A DNA stretch of 44,401 nt from CAZUMW01 sp964621615. Lineage in GTDB: Bacteria; Desulfobacterota; WTBG01; CAIYCZ01; CAIRTM01. Position 1 is the first letter of the stretch. The number at the start of each line of letters is the position of its first letter. Where the stretch lies: contig CAZUMW010000039.1 of NCBI GenBank assembly GCA_964621615.1, forward strand, positions 1 through 44,401, written 5' to 3'. Shown in pieces: positions 1-8,369 of this stretch. The notes below the pieces were generated by a model that did not search any database, was not told the DNA's origin, and saw only the letters and a program-made list of their open reading frames with translations. The position numbers and the translations under genes were made by a program.

Positions 1-9
1 ATGTAAAAC

Positions 10-56
10 TCTGTGAGTCCTCCGGCAGAGCCGGAGGTTTACCTATGATTATTATT
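10..56 (+). repeat. Interspersed repeat C, copy 1, with hairpin
   Basis: The stretch contains a perfect 8-bp stem (CCTCCGGC/GCCGGAGG, loop AGA, at about 19-38) followed by GGTTTACCTATGATTATTA. An inverted copy with about seven differences in 48 positions lies at 34744-34792, and a shorter relative of its tail lies near 29680-29700. The hairpin could also act as a terminator, but it lacks a clean T tract. Confidence 0.6.
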
Positions 57-105
57 CTTAACTCATAGCCACACCTGTCCACAATAAATTAAATCATTAA
101 ACAAA

Positions 106-146
106 AGCCGGTTCGGGCGGGGACTCCTTCTATCGAACGGGAAAAA
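106..146 (-). terminator. Possible terminator downstream of mlaC
   Basis: Arms CCGGTTCG and CGAACGGG flank a loop of about 20 bases. Read on the minus strand the structure is followed by CTTTTGTTTAA, which would suit the end of the mla operon. One arm position is mismatched and the loop is long, so this is a weak call. Confidence 0.3.
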
Positions 147-181
147 GCGATGAAGCTGTCTGAAAAATGCACACGCATATA

Positions 182-829
182 TCATTTCACGCCCGGATCT
201 GCATGCTCGATCTGCTTTTTTTCCTTCAGCTTTTTCATGAGCTCATCAAAGGAGGATCTGGACAGTATATCATTAAACTGGGTTCGGTAATTTGCAACCA
301 GCCCCACACCTTCAATGGTTATGTCATAAACGACCCAGTTTCCGTTTTTATTTATCATTTTATATTGAATAGGGAATTCACCTTCATCGAGTACTATTTT
401 TGTTTCTACAAGTGCATATCTTCCATCCTGTATGGTATTGACATAATGCACATTGTCAGCTGAAAAATCATTGTTTTTTGTGAAAAAGCTGTCAATTTTG
501 TCCATATAGTTTTTCTCAAGAAAATCCGTAAATGTTTCTGTAAATTGTGTTCTCTGGCGTGACGACAGTGATCGCCAGTGATATCCGAGCGTTCGCTTTG
601 CCATTTCCTTCCAGTCAAACGTGCCCTCAGCAGCGTTTCTCAGCATTTCAGAGCGCTTCTCTTTTTCCTTTCTCAGCTCGGGGTCTTTCAGAATGCCTAT
701 GACTTGATTTATGGACTGCTCAAGCTGTTCTTTATACTGTTCAGCTCCGTTGCATTGCCGTGGTAAAACAAAACATATCGACAGAAAAACCATAAGCCCT
801 GTGACGCTATAAAATGATGTTGTATTCAT
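182..829 (-). CDS. mlaC: MlaC/Ttg2D-family periplasmic phospholipid-binding protein
   Basis: This 215-residue protein has an N-terminal signal peptide (hydrophobic segment at about residues 10-24) and the MlaC fold. Recognisable family features are the DWKEMAKRTLGYHWRSL segment, the F-x-D-FLEKNYMDKI helix and the Y-K-M-I-x-x-x-GNWVVYDI segment near the end. MlaC carries phospholipids across the periplasm between an outer-membrane partner and the inner-membrane MlaFED complex. It is the last gene of the minus-strand run mlaE-mlaF-mlaD-mlaC, about 74 bp after mlaD. The length is normal for the family. No mlaA or mlaB gene lies beside it, as is common outside Proteobacteria with the five-gene operon. 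The family call is confident; the direction of lipid transport is not visible from sequence. Confidence 0.9.
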   Translation of the reverse strand: MNTTSFYSVTGLMVFLSICFVLPRQCNGAEQYKEQLEQSINQVIGILKDPELRKEKEKRSEMLRNAAEGTFDWKEMAKRTLGYHWRSLSSRQRTQFTETFTDFLEKNYMDKIDSFFTKNNDFSADNVHYVNTIQDGRYALVETKIVLDEGEFPIQYKMINKNGNWVVYDITIEGVGLVANYRTQFNDILSRSSFDELMKKLKEKKQIEHADPGVK

Positions 830-903
830 AAGATATCACTCCCTGACAGGTATTGAAAAACGTTAACGCCGGTATTGTCGGCTGCTGCCGTGGTGCACAC
901 AAA

Positions 904-1344
904 TTATACTTTGCCGAAAACAAATTTTGAAATCAATTCCTGTATGTCGATCGGCGGCTGCGTTTCCCTTATTTTCTCATTGTCAGACAAAATGACATCC
1001 GACCCGCCCGGCATTATGTCGACAAACTTTTCTCCAAGCAACCCCTTCGTCTTTATCCGTGCGATAGCATCCTCCTGTATCTGTATATCCGGATCTATGC
1101 TCAAAACGACACGCGCACGGTAGTCTTCAAGTGATATGCCGGTAACGCGTCCGATGCTCACACCGGCAATTTCGACCTGAGCACCCTGCTTGAGGCCTCC
1201 GATATCTGAAAAAGACGCGATCAGGGTGACGCCCTCATCGCCGAGGATCTCCATTCTTGCAAGCTTAACGGACAAATATCCAAGACATATAATGCCGATA
1301 ATGATGAAAATACCCACACTGAATTCAAGATCAAATCTCTTCAT
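904..1344 (-). CDS. mlaD: MlaD, MCE-domain subunit of the phospholipid ABC transporter
   Basis: The 146-residue protein has one N-terminal membrane helix (about residues 8-26) followed by a single MCE domain. The domain shows the typical F-x-D-I-GGLKQGAQVEIAGVSIG stretch and a GLLGEKFVDIMPGG segment. MlaD forms a hexameric ring in the periplasm on top of the MlaE permease and passes lipids to or from MlaC. It lies between mlaF (71 bp upstream) and mlaC (74 bp downstream) on the same strand. The length matches short single-MCE MlaD proteins. Confidence 0.92.
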   Translation of the reverse strand: MKRFDLEFSVGIFIIIGIICLGYLSVKLARMEILGDEGVTLIASFSDIGGLKQGAQVEIAGVSIGRVTGISLEDYRARVVLSIDPDIQIQEDAIARIKTKGLLGEKFVDIMPGGSDVILSDNEKIRETQPPIDIQELISKFVFGKV

Positions 1345-1415
1345 TGCAACGCTCCATTTTTGTTAGCATCTAATGTAATCCGTTGAAGCTGACGGCTTTT
1401 ATCATCAAGCCCGGA

Positions 1416-2162
1416 TCACACATAGCGTACCGGGCCCTCTATATCGCCTGAAATAAACTGCTCAAACACTGAATTGTTCATCTCATGGACTTCCTGTAAT
1501 GTACCGTTCACAATAACCCTGCCCTCGTGCAGCATAGCCACGTTGTTTACAACGCTGAAAATACGCGGCACATCATGGGTTACAATAATTCCGGTAAACT
1601 TAAACCGCTCGTGGCTTCTTTTTATGTGGTCAAGAATGCTCTGTCCGATAACGGGGTCAAGTCCGGTTGTCGGCTCATCAAACAGCATTATCGAGGGCTG
1701 GGTTATCATGGCTCTGGCCAGCGATACACGCTTTTTCATGCCGCCGCTCAGCTCTGCGGGAAACTTGCGCTCTTCGCCGGCGAGGCCCATATGCTCAAGC
1801 TCGGTCCGGACTTTATCCCGTATTTGATTTTCATTGAACGATGCTTTTTCGCGAAGAGGAAACGCGACGTTTTCATATACGCTAAGAGAGTCAAACAGTG
1901 CCCCGTCCTGAAAAAGATATCCGAATTTTCTACGGACAGCTTCCAGTTTTTTTCGTTTAATGCGGTGTATGTTTTCCCCATCGATTACTATAGAGCCGCT
2001 GTCGGGTTTCATCAATCCCACAATATGTTTCAGCAGCACGCTCTTCCCGAGACCGCTGCTGCCGATCAGCGCTGTTATGGATCCACGGGGAACTTCAAGA
2101 TCAATCCCGCGCAGCACTGCGTTGCCGTTAAAACTTTTATGTATATTTTCTATGCGTATCAT
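1416..2162 (-). CDS. mlaF: MlaF, ATPase subunit of the phospholipid ABC transporter
   Basis: This 248-residue cytoplasmic ABC ATPase has Walker A GSSGLGKSVLLKH, signature SGGMKKRVSLARA, Walker B MLFDEPTTGLDP and H-loop VTHD. The SGGM signature and the Walker A ending in SVLLKH are typical of the Mla/Mkl branch. It powers the MlaE permease. The gene sits 77 bp downstream of mlaE and 71 bp upstream of mlaD, consistent with one operon. All catalytic motifs are intact. Confidence 0.93.
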   Translation of the reverse strand: MIRIENIHKSFNGNAVLRGIDLEVPRGSITALIGSSGLGKSVLLKHIVGLMKPDSGSIVIDGENIHRIKRKKLEAVRRKFGYLFQDGALFDSLSVYENVAFPLREKASFNENQIRDKVRTELEHMGLAGEERKFPAELSGGMKKRVSLARAMITQPSIMLFDEPTTGLDPVIGQSILDHIKRSHERFKFTGIIVTHDVPRIFSVVNNVAMLHEGRVIVNGTLQEVHEMNNSVFEQFISGDIEGPVRYV

Positions 2163-2239
2163 GGGCCGTTTTTAATTTTCGTTGGGTTTACAGTCTGCAT
2201 CGTTCGCAGATTAAAGAAAAGCCAATAAGCGAGGCTTTG

Positions 2240-3007
2240 TCACACAGCAACTGACGTTAGGAAATAATCCCATATCAGAATAAACACAGACGATATAACA
2301 ACCGCCTGCGTAGTTGCTTTTCCAACGCCTTTTGCACCATGTTCGGTGTAATAGCCCTTGTAGCAGCAAATCCAGGACATGATAAAGCCGAAGCTCAGGG
2401 ACTTATACACCCCCATTGAAATATCCTGCATATGTAAATAATTACTAATTTCCCCGAAGTATGTGCCCGGGCTCATCCCCAGCAGCTCAACACCAACCAG
2501 ATACCCGCCCCAAATGCCCACAAAGCTGCACATAGCACTCAGCACGGGAAAAGAGATAACCGCAGCAAGTATATTGGGCACAATCAGGTACCGAAATGGG
2601 TTAATCGCCATTATCTCAAGCGCATCAATCTGCTCTGTTATACGCATAATACCGATTTCAGACGTAACAGCAGATCCTGCCCGGCCGGTAATCATCAGGG
2701 CGGAAAGCACGGGGCCCAGCTCACGCACCAGCGACAGCGCTACTGTCGGGCCGAGAAGCGACTCTCCCCCGAATTTATTAAGTGCATAGAACATCTGCAG
2801 CGCCAGCACCATCCCTGTTGCCATGCCGGTCAGCAGCACTATGACTGTGGATTTTACACCGATAAAGCTTATTTGCTCAATAACGCGACGAAATTTAAGC
2901 GGTGAAGTGAAAAGCCAGATGAGTGCTGTTATGATGAAAACACCGTATGTCCCGAGACAGCGGAGGCGATTGATGCTTATGTGACCTATATATCGTACAA
3001 GTTCCAT
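2240..3007 (-). CDS. mlaE: MlaE, permease of the phospholipid ABC transporter
   Basis: The 255-residue inner-membrane protein belongs to the MlaE/TGD1 permease family. Family hallmarks are the interfacial helix followed by SFIGVKSTVIVLLTGMATG, the RELGPVLSALMITGRAGSA segment and EIGIMRITEQIDALEIMAI. Five to six membrane segments can be seen. It is the first gene of the minus-strand mla operon, so any promoter should lie in the gap above 3007. No MlaB (STAS) protein is encoded next to it. Confidence 0.92.
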   Translation of the reverse strand: MELVRYIGHISINRLRCLGTYGVFIITALIWLFTSPLKFRRVIEQISFIGVKSTVIVLLTGMATGMVLALQMFYALNKFGGESLLGPTVALSLVRELGPVLSALMITGRAGSAVTSEIGIMRITEQIDALEIMAINPFRYLIVPNILAAVISFPVLSAMCSFVGIWGGYLVGVELLGMSPGTYFGEISNYLHMQDISMGVYKSLSFGFIMSWICCYKGYYTEHGAKGVGKATTQAVVISSVFILIWDYFLTSVAV

Positions 3008-3357
3008 GGGGAAATCACTTCTCTCAAGGGGCGTTTATAAGGAGATACGGGTTAACCTTTCAGCCGATCTAAATTCCGCAGGACGAGGTATGCTGCGGTT
3101 ACCGGTGCCCGCAGAGGCACTGTTTTGCACCTGGCGGCAAACATGGCACGGCGGACAACTGCACCGTCAGGTACGTTTTAACACTATAAATACATACCGT
3201 TAAGAGTTCAAGAAAAAAACATACCGCCCGGCTGACATCCACTGCATACAAATATTTACTTCACATTCATATTTAAAAATGATATTATTTTTTTTACTGC
3301 CAAACGCGGTACAATGCGCAATCCCATCTCACATACTGAACAACAAAGGAGCTGTAA
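3008..3357. other. Divergent intergenic region between mlaE and the flavodoxin-fold gene
   Basis: No convincing gene is seen; the one plus-strand reading frame at 3006-3203 has no recognisable family. The right part is AT-rich. It carries a TACAAT hexamer at 3310-3315 that could be the -10 box for the plus-strand gene, and an AAAGGAG ribosome-binding site just before 3358. Confidence 0.4.
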
Positions 3358-3993
3358 ATGATCATTTTAGGATTTATGGGCAGCCCGCGCGTCAAGGGTA
3401 AATGCAATAAGCTTATGCAGAAGGCTCTTGAGGGAGCTGCAAGCAAGGGCGCTCAAACCAAAAATTTCGAATTGATAAAATACAATATTAAATACTGTAT
3501 GGGGTGCGGGTCATGTTATCTTAAAAACCCGGAGCTGACTATCGGAAAATGCCCGATAAAAGACGATGTGGCCGGCATACTGGAAGAATATCTGAGCGCC
3601 GATGGCTATATTTATGCCAGCCCGGTTTATGATATGTTTATAACAGCGCTTGCCAAGACATTTCTTGAAAGAAAAATCGCCCTTACGTACAAGGAGAAAG
3701 CTGATGTCGCAAAAATACCTGCTGCCCGACCGGGCGTTGCAGCCAATTTTAAAAAGAAAGCCTCTTTTATTGTTACGGGAAACTGCGGGGAGGAATTTGA
3801 GGAAGTAATGGGAGATCCCTGCTACGAGGCGTTTGAAGCGCATCTCATGTTCGAGGAGATCGATACCGTTGACAAGCTGTATGTGGGCGGTGTCGAAAAC
3901 ATGACAGATGATGTCCTGTCAGAAAAGCTAAACACTGCCTTCGACCTGGGTACACACCTTGTTGAATCAATAGAAGCGTCACGCCGGGAATAG
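3358..3993 (+). CDS. NADPH-dependent FMN reductase / iron-sulfur flavoprotein-like
   Basis: The 211-residue protein starts with the flavodoxin-like strand MIILGFMGSPRVKGKCNKLM, which forms an FMN phosphate-binding loop. It continues with four cysteines, C47-x2-C50-x2-C53-x11-C65, followed by IKDD and the ASPVYDMFITALAKTF segment. This is the architecture of NADPH-dependent FMN reductases and iron-sulfur flavoproteins, which shuttle electrons in anaerobes. The cysteine spacing is longer than the compact motif of classical Isf, so a bound 4Fe-4S cluster is possible but not assured. A strong AAAGGAG site precedes the ATG by 6 nt. The gene stands alone, convergent with the histidine kinase at 4015. 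The substrate is unknown. Confidence 0.8.
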   Translation: MIILGFMGSPRVKGKCNKLMQKALEGAASKGAQTKNFELIKYNIKYCMGCGSCYLKNPELTIGKCPIKDDVAGILEEYLSADGYIYASPVYDMFITALAKTFLERKIALTYKEKADVAKIPAARPGVAANFKKKASFIVTGNCGEEFEEVMGDPCYEAFEAHLMFEEIDTVDKLYVGGVENMTDDVLSEKLNTAFDLGTHLVESIEASRRE

Positions 3994-4014
3994 CCCCCGG
4001 CACCGGTGCTGTTA

Positions 4015-5112
4015 TCACACGCCTATGCTTTTTATTTCCCTGCTTTTTTGCGGTTCTTCTGCAGGCAGAATAATGGTAACGCGTGTGCCCTCTCCCTTAT
4101 TGCTCTCAATAGCAATATCACCGCCATGCAATACCGCTATGTGCTTGACCATGGTAAGGCCCATGCCCGCACCGCTCATTTTTGAGGTATAAAACGGCCG
4201 TATAACCTGATTCAGCTCGCTGGTCGCTATGCCGTGACCCGTGTCTGCAATGCTGACATATATGGTGCCGCTCTCACAGGATGCACTGAGAATAAGCTCG
4301 CCGCCGCTGCCCATTGACTCGATTGCGTTAAGCAGCACATGAGAAAAAGCAAGCTGCAAATATGAGCTGTCAGCTCCGATGTTCGGCAAATCAGCGGCAA
4401 TCTGTTTTTGCACCGTTATATGCTTATCCGTAATAGCAACAGCGTGTTCGCCAAGTGCCCGCTCGAGTATATCCGCAATATTAACAGCCCGCTCTCTGGA
4501 TATCACAATCGTTTTTAGTTTCAGGATTTCCTCAAGCATCCTCTCGAGGCGCTCGACTTCACGTATTATATGATCCGCGTAGGTGTGCAGAACATCCCCC
4601 GGCGGCAGCCTGTTGCTTATTCTTCTGGCAAACCCGCCGATAGCAACAATAGGGTTTCGCACTTCATGTGAAATACTCTGCACGAGCTTTTCAAGAGCAT
4701 CGAGCTGTTCCTCCTCAGCTCTTTTCTTTCTGTACCGATTGCTTTCGACAATCCCCTTCATGCGGGCAGCGAGCTCCTGAGCATTAAAGGGCTTCGTTAT
4801 GTAATCTTCCGCACCGTGCTCAAAGCCTGATATTTTATCCTCGATATAATCTTTTGATGTTAGCATTACGACAGGGATGACCCGGGTCTGTTCATCCTGC
4901 TTGATTCGCCGACATACTTCAAGGCCGTCTATGCCGGGCATGGTAACATCGAGTATAACAGCATCTGGTGATTCTTCATAAACCTTCCGCAGAGCCTCTT
5001 CACCGTCATAGGCTTTCGTGATCTGATAGCCTGTCGGCTGAAGTGCTTTTTCAATAAGCGTTACAATTATTTTGTCGTCATCGACAACCAGAATTTTAGG
5101 AGCGCTTTCCAA
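4015..5112 (-). CDS. Hybrid response regulator / sensor histidine kinase
   Basis: The 365-residue cytoplasmic protein has an N-terminal receiver domain (about 6-120) with acidic pocket DDD at 11-13, phosphoacceptor D55 and conserved K108. A HisKA segment follows with H149 in the H-box SISHEVRNP. The HATPase domain has N262 in the N-box, DTGHG at 290-294 and GAGMGL at 314-319. No transmembrane or periplasmic sensor part is present. The receiver-before-kinase order suggests a kinase controlled by phosphorylation from another kinase. No partner regulator is adjacent. All key residues are intact, so the protein should be active. Its signal and output are unknown. Confidence 0.92.
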   Translation of the reverse strand: MESAPKILVVDDDKIIVTLIEKALQPTGYQITKAYDGEEALRKVYEESPDAVILDVTMPGIDGLEVCRRIKQDEQTRVIPVVMLTSKDYIEDKISGFEHGAEDYITKPFNAQELAARMKGIVESNRYRKKRAEEEQLDALEKLVQSISHEVRNPIVAIGGFARRISNRLPPGDVLHTYADHIIREVERLERMLEEILKLKTIVISRERAVNIADILERALGEHAVAITDKHITVQKQIAADLPNIGADSSYLQLAFSHVLLNAIESMGSGGELILSASCESGTIYVSIADTGHGIATSELNQVIRPFYTSKMSGAGMGLTMVKHIAVLHGGDIAIESNKGEGTRVTIILPAEEPQKSREIKSIGV

Positions 5113-5169
5113 AAGAAGGCACCTTCGGCAATAATTTGTTTGCGGCGTATGTAGCGCGGGGCTAATTGG

Positions 5170-5206
5170 AATGGTATTAAAATTTCCTGACTATTTCAAT
5201 ACCATT
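5170..5206. repeat. Perfect 9-bp inverted repeat upstream of the hybrid kinase
   Basis: Arms AATGGTATT (5170-5178) and AATACCATT (5198-5206) are perfect complements separated by 19 bases. The repeat lies between the ferredoxin stop codon and the start of the hybrid kinase, both on the minus strand. It could be an operator for the kinase gene or a weak terminator for the ferredoxin operon. Confidence 0.4.
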
Positions 5207-5241
5207 GTGCAAAGCGGGTGAAGTTTATCTCCGGAAAAAAC

Positions 5242-5421
5242 CTATTCGTCCTTTACTCTGCGTATCGCATGATTCGGGCACACGCGGCTGCAGGCACCGC
5301 AATCCGCACAGGTTTCGTAATCGATCTTATAATACCATTCATGCTCAACGATTGATCGCGTGGGGCATATCTCCCAGCAGGTACCGCAGATAATGCAGTT
5401 TTCAGTAATAACATATGCCAT
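5242..5421 (-). CDS. Small 2[4Fe-4S] ferredoxin
   Basis: A 59-residue protein with two classical cluster motifs: CIICGTCWEICP at residues 9-20 and CADCGACSRVCP at 38-49. Each is C-x2-C-x2-C-x3-C-P, as in clostridial-type ferredoxins and ferredoxin-like electron carriers. The start is the ATG at 5421, preceded by AAAGGAG. The stop is TAG at 5242-5244. It is the third gene in a minus-strand run after two DUF169 genes, 26 bp from the nearest, so it probably supplies electrons to those proteins. That link is inferred from position only. Confidence 0.92.
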   Translation of the reverse strand: MAYVITENCIICGTCWEICPTRSIVEHEWYYKIDYETCADCGACSRVCPNHAIRRVKDE

Positions 5422-5447
5422 TTCGATCTCCTTTGATTAAAAGACGG

Positions 5448-6131
5448 CTACATAACCTGACCATCAGAAATATTTTTTATATTGTCTATAATGAGCGGCA
5501 GCATACTGTAAGGTATAAAACAATACATCTCGCCCGGCTCAAGATTCATCAGGACCCGGGAGGGAGGATCGCCCATATTAAAAGTCATTTGTTTTGTGCG
5601 ATATACAAGCGGTAAGCTTTGTGTGCACCATGCGGTGCCTGAAAGACCTACGGTAAGCTCACCGGTTTTCCAGGTATAGACCTTGCACAGCCGCATGATC
5701 CGGTTTGCATCGGAAACAACCATTACGATATCGGGGTCATCCATATCCTGCAGCGCGCCGATAACAAGATATTTATAATGCTTGAAATGATGCGGGATCT
5801 GCTGGTTGACTCTTCTCATGACCTCCCGGCTCGAGTAGGCACCATGCTCTCCGATGGTTGTGGCCATGCCGGCGTCAAAATCCTCTTTTGTAAGATTGTT
5901 TGCTCCGATGCCGGCATAGACTGCGCCGCCGCATAATACGTTTTTAGTAGTAATATAAAATGGTTTCCGCCCTTCCCAGATTTCAGCCGTAATCGCACAT
6001 AAAAATGAGAAATCATCCCCGTAGGGCTCGGCATAGGAAGGCTCGCTGTTTGTCAGTGTGAACGCGATAATTTCACGCTCATATCCCTCGTGTTCCTTCA
6101 GTTGCCGCGCAAGATCACTGCTTGTGCTCAT
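5448..6131 (-). CDS. DUF169 family protein
   Basis: The 227-residue soluble protein matches the DUF169 (COG2043) pattern. It has an early LTNSEPSYAEPYGDDFSFLCAI segment, then FYITTKNVLCGGAVYAGIG with the conserved cysteine and glycines, and a late LNLEPGEMYCFIPYSML-type segment. DUF169 proteins are common in anaerobes and have no established biochemical role. The gene lies between a longer DUF169/PCP-reductase gene and a ferredoxin, all on the minus strand. The context suggests redox or metal-cofactor chemistry; this is inference. Confidence 0.75.
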   Translation of the reverse strand: MSTSSDLARQLKEHEGYEREIIAFTLTNSEPSYAEPYGDDFSFLCAITAEIWEGRKPFYITTKNVLCGGAVYAGIGANNLTKEDFDAGMATTIGEHGAYSSREVMRRVNQQIPHHFKHYKYLVIGALQDMDDPDIVMVVSDANRIMRLCKVYTWKTGELTVGLSGTAWCTQSLPLVYRTKQMTFNMGDPPSRVLMNLEPGEMYCFIPYSMLPLIIDNIKNISDGQVM

Positions 6132-6242
6132 TGGCTCCTCCTGATATATATTTGCCGGTTTTATCCCTTATACACATACAGGCACGCGTCCGGTCAGCCC
6201 GCGATCGCTCAATCCATAACGGGGCTTATCAGCAACAGCTCG

Positions 6243-7229
6243 CTACATTGAATTGAGCAGCTCATCAATGCTTGTACCCATTGCTGCCATCTGCTCATCC
6301 ATCGACGACCGTGACACCCGCCCGTAGCCCTTCTCTTCAGCATAAGCCTCAGCATTGGTCACAACCATATCAACAATGCCGTCGGGAACTTGTTTAAGAA
6401 GCTCGCGAACATCATCATCCCACAGCATTGAAAGATCAGGCACGCTGGCTGATTCTTTTTCTGACTCCGGTTGATTCGGCGGGGATGTTACCTGCCCGCG
6501 GCTTGCGCTTTTGTTCCAGAAGGGTGACTGAGGGGGCTTTGTCATAGTGCGCGAAAGATTCACGTTAACCTTCAAATCATCATACAGCTCCTGCAGATAG
6601 TGCGCATATACTGAAGGAATAATTACAAACAGCTGATCCGGCTTTATTTTGTTGTGCATCCGTCCGCCCACATCACCCGAAGTGACAATGACATTGCGCT
6701 CATGCCACGGGCGCGCGAACAGCTCGCCGCACAGGGATGTGCCGAATACACAAAATGCGGGAACCCCTTCCCGTGCGAGCCGGCATGAGCCGATAAAATT
6801 GGCGTTTTGCACATTGCTCACCGCAACAATCCAGTCTGCATGAACACCTTCGGGAAGCGCGTCAAGCGGGCAGGCACCGATAGCGCGGGCCATTTCGGGC
6901 GGCAGAACCGGCGTGCCTGACTTGAGTCGCGCAGCAGCTTCATAGGTAAAAAAACTTGACGCCGCGGAAAGATATTCACCGCTTACTATCTCTTTTTTCC
7001 CGGGCACAATCCCGGCATGATGAACGCCCACATAGCAATCATGATGATCGCGGTCAAAATATACCCGCCGGCCATCGTCCATTGCATACCTGACAATTGC
7101 ACAGGGGGTTTCCTGTATTGGTTCATAACCGTCAGGAATACTGTCTCGAAACAGAGTTACAGCAACCGGATTACCCCTGACTTTTCCGCGTTTTTTTAAA
7201 ATGTCTGTAATGACTTTTGTATCGATCAT
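6243..7229 (-). CDS. DUF169 protein with C-terminal PCP-reductase-like domain
   Basis: The 328-residue protein has a DUF169 core (about residues 1-230). Recognisable pieces are ETPCAIVRYAMDDGRRVYF, the histidine-rich HHDCYVGVHHAGI, FIGSCRLAREGVP and DVGGRMHNKIKPDQLFVIIP. A charged linker follows, and then a small helical segment (about 268-317) starting MLWDDDVRELLKQVPDGIV and continuing NAEAYAEEKGYGRVSRSSM. That segment resembles the PCP_red domain found at the C-terminus of light-independent protochlorophyllide reductase BchB. No other photosynthesis gene is present. The start at 7229 has GGGAGGG upstream, and a promoter candidate sits at 7263-7292. It heads a three-gene run with a second DUF169 gene and a ferredoxin. 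The function is unknown; tetrapyrrole or radical/redox chemistry is a guess from the domain pairing. Confidence 0.72.
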   Translation of the reverse strand: MIDTKVITDILKKRGKVRGNPVAVTLFRDSIPDGYEPIQETPCAIVRYAMDDGRRVYFDRDHHDCYVGVHHAGIVPGKKEIVSGEYLSAASSFFTYEAAARLKSGTPVLPPEMARAIGACPLDALPEGVHADWIVAVSNVQNANFIGSCRLAREGVPAFCVFGTSLCGELFARPWHERNVIVTSGDVGGRMHNKIKPDQLFVIIPSVYAHYLQELYDDLKVNVNLSRTMTKPPQSPFWNKSASRGQVTSPPNQPESEKESASVPDLSMLWDDDVRELLKQVPDGIVDMVVTNAEAYAEEKGYGRVSRSSMDEQMAAMGTSIDELLNSM

Positions 7230-7262
7230 GCATGCCCTCCCGTATTTAAAGTTTGCGCCCCA

Positions 7263-7292
7263 ACTATAAGCACAAAAATTATTTTAATTCAA
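7263..7292 (-). promoter_or_regulatory. Sigma-70-type promoter candidate for the DUF169 operon
   Basis: Read on the minus strand, TTGAAT (7292-7287) and TATAGT (7268-7263) are separated by 18 bp. This puts a start site near 7256, about 27 nt before the ATG at 7229. The -10 box matches consensus at five of six positions. Confidence 0.5.
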
Positions 7293-7340
7293 CTTATAAA
7301 ATATTTGGCTGCTAAATTTGTCCGCAGATACTGTAACCGG

Positions 7341-8369
7341 TCAGTATGGTATTTTCATCTGACCTTTGCGTTTCTTTGGAGGGATTATATCTAAATGGTG
7401 GTAAGCGTAATCTGTTGTTTTTCTGCCTGAAGAAGTGCGCATGAGAAGCCCCTGCTTAAGCAGAAACGGCTCAATCATATCGATGAGAGTGTCTGCTTCT
7501 TCCTGCATGGTGGCAGCTATTGCGTCGATTCCGACCGGGCCACCGTGATAAAATTCTATAATCACATTCAAAAACTTTTTATCAACCGGCGTCAATCCTA
7601 TGGAATCAATGCCCTCAAGTGCCAGAGCATCATTGCTGACCTGCCGGTGAATGGTTCCGTCGGCGCGAACCTGCGCATAATCACGGACCCTTCTGAGCAG
7701 CTGATTTGCGATGCGCGGTGTTCCGCGGGACCTGCCGGCAATCTCTATGGCCGCTTCATCGTCAATGCCGACTTCCAGCAGCGATGCAGAGCGGAGGATA
7801 ACAGCCTTAATTTCTTCTGTTGAATAAAATTCAAGATTCCTCTGTATTCCGAAGCGATCGCGAAGCGGTGCAGAGAGAAGCCCGGCACGGGTTGTTGCTC
7901 CGATCAGCGTGAACTGCTCGAGCTTTGCCCGGTAGCTGCGCGCATTCATCCCTTTATCGAATATAATGTCAACGGCAAAATCTTCCATAGCAGGATACAA
8001 AAACTCTTCGACCACTTTCGGCAGGCGGTGAATCTCGTCGATAAACAGCACATGCCCGCGCTCGAGGTGCGTCAGGATGCTGACCAGGTCTCCGCCTTTT
8101 TCAAGTGCCGGTCCGGAGGTATGAATAAACGGCACTTCAAGCTCATTGGATATAATGTGGGCGAGCGTTGTTTTGCCAAGCCCCGGCGGCGCATAGAAAA
8201 GCACATGGTCGAGCACGTCGCCGCGTATTTTAGCCGCTTCGACAGCGATCCGTAACGTTTCGACAACCTGCTGCTGGCCGATATATTCCTCAAAACGGCG
8301 GGGCCGGAGATCGACCGCCGGTGGCGATTCGTTCGCTAACTGATCATCGCTCATAATGCGCTCATTCAT
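7341..8369 (-). CDS. ruvB: RuvB, Holliday junction branch-migration ATPase
   Basis: The 342-residue AAA+ motor has the RuvB opening LRPRRFEEYIGQQQVVETL, Walker A APPGLGKTTLAH, Walker B FIDEIHRL and sensor-1 segment IGATTRAGLLSAPLRDRFG containing the arginine finger. A C-terminal winged helix ends with GRKTTDYAYHHL. RuvB rings drive branch migration of Holliday junctions held by RuvA. Its start overlaps the ruvA stop codon (TAATG), indicating translational coupling. The length is normal. Confidence 0.97.
   Translation of the reverse strand: MNERIMSDDQLANESPPAVDLRPRRFEEYIGQQQVVETLRIAVEAAKIRGDVLDHVLFYAPPGLGKTTLAHIISNELEVPFIHTSGPALEKGGDLVSILTHLERGHVLFIDEIHRLPKVVEEFLYPAMEDFAVDIIFDKGMNARSYRAKLEQFTLIGATTRAGLLSAPLRDRFGIQRNLEFYSTEEIKAVILRSASLLEVGIDDEAAIEIAGRSRGTPRIANQLLRRVRDYAQVRADGTIHRQVSNDALALEGIDSIGLTPVDKKFLNVIIEFYHGGPVGIDAIAATMQEEADTLIDMIEPFLLKQGLLMRTSSGRKTTDYAYHHLDIIPPKKRKGQMKIPY

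Noticed and set aside
3006..3203. Plus-strand frame of 65 codons upstream of the flavodoxin-fold gene
   Set aside because: It begins within the mlaE start region, matches no family and has no ribosome-binding site.
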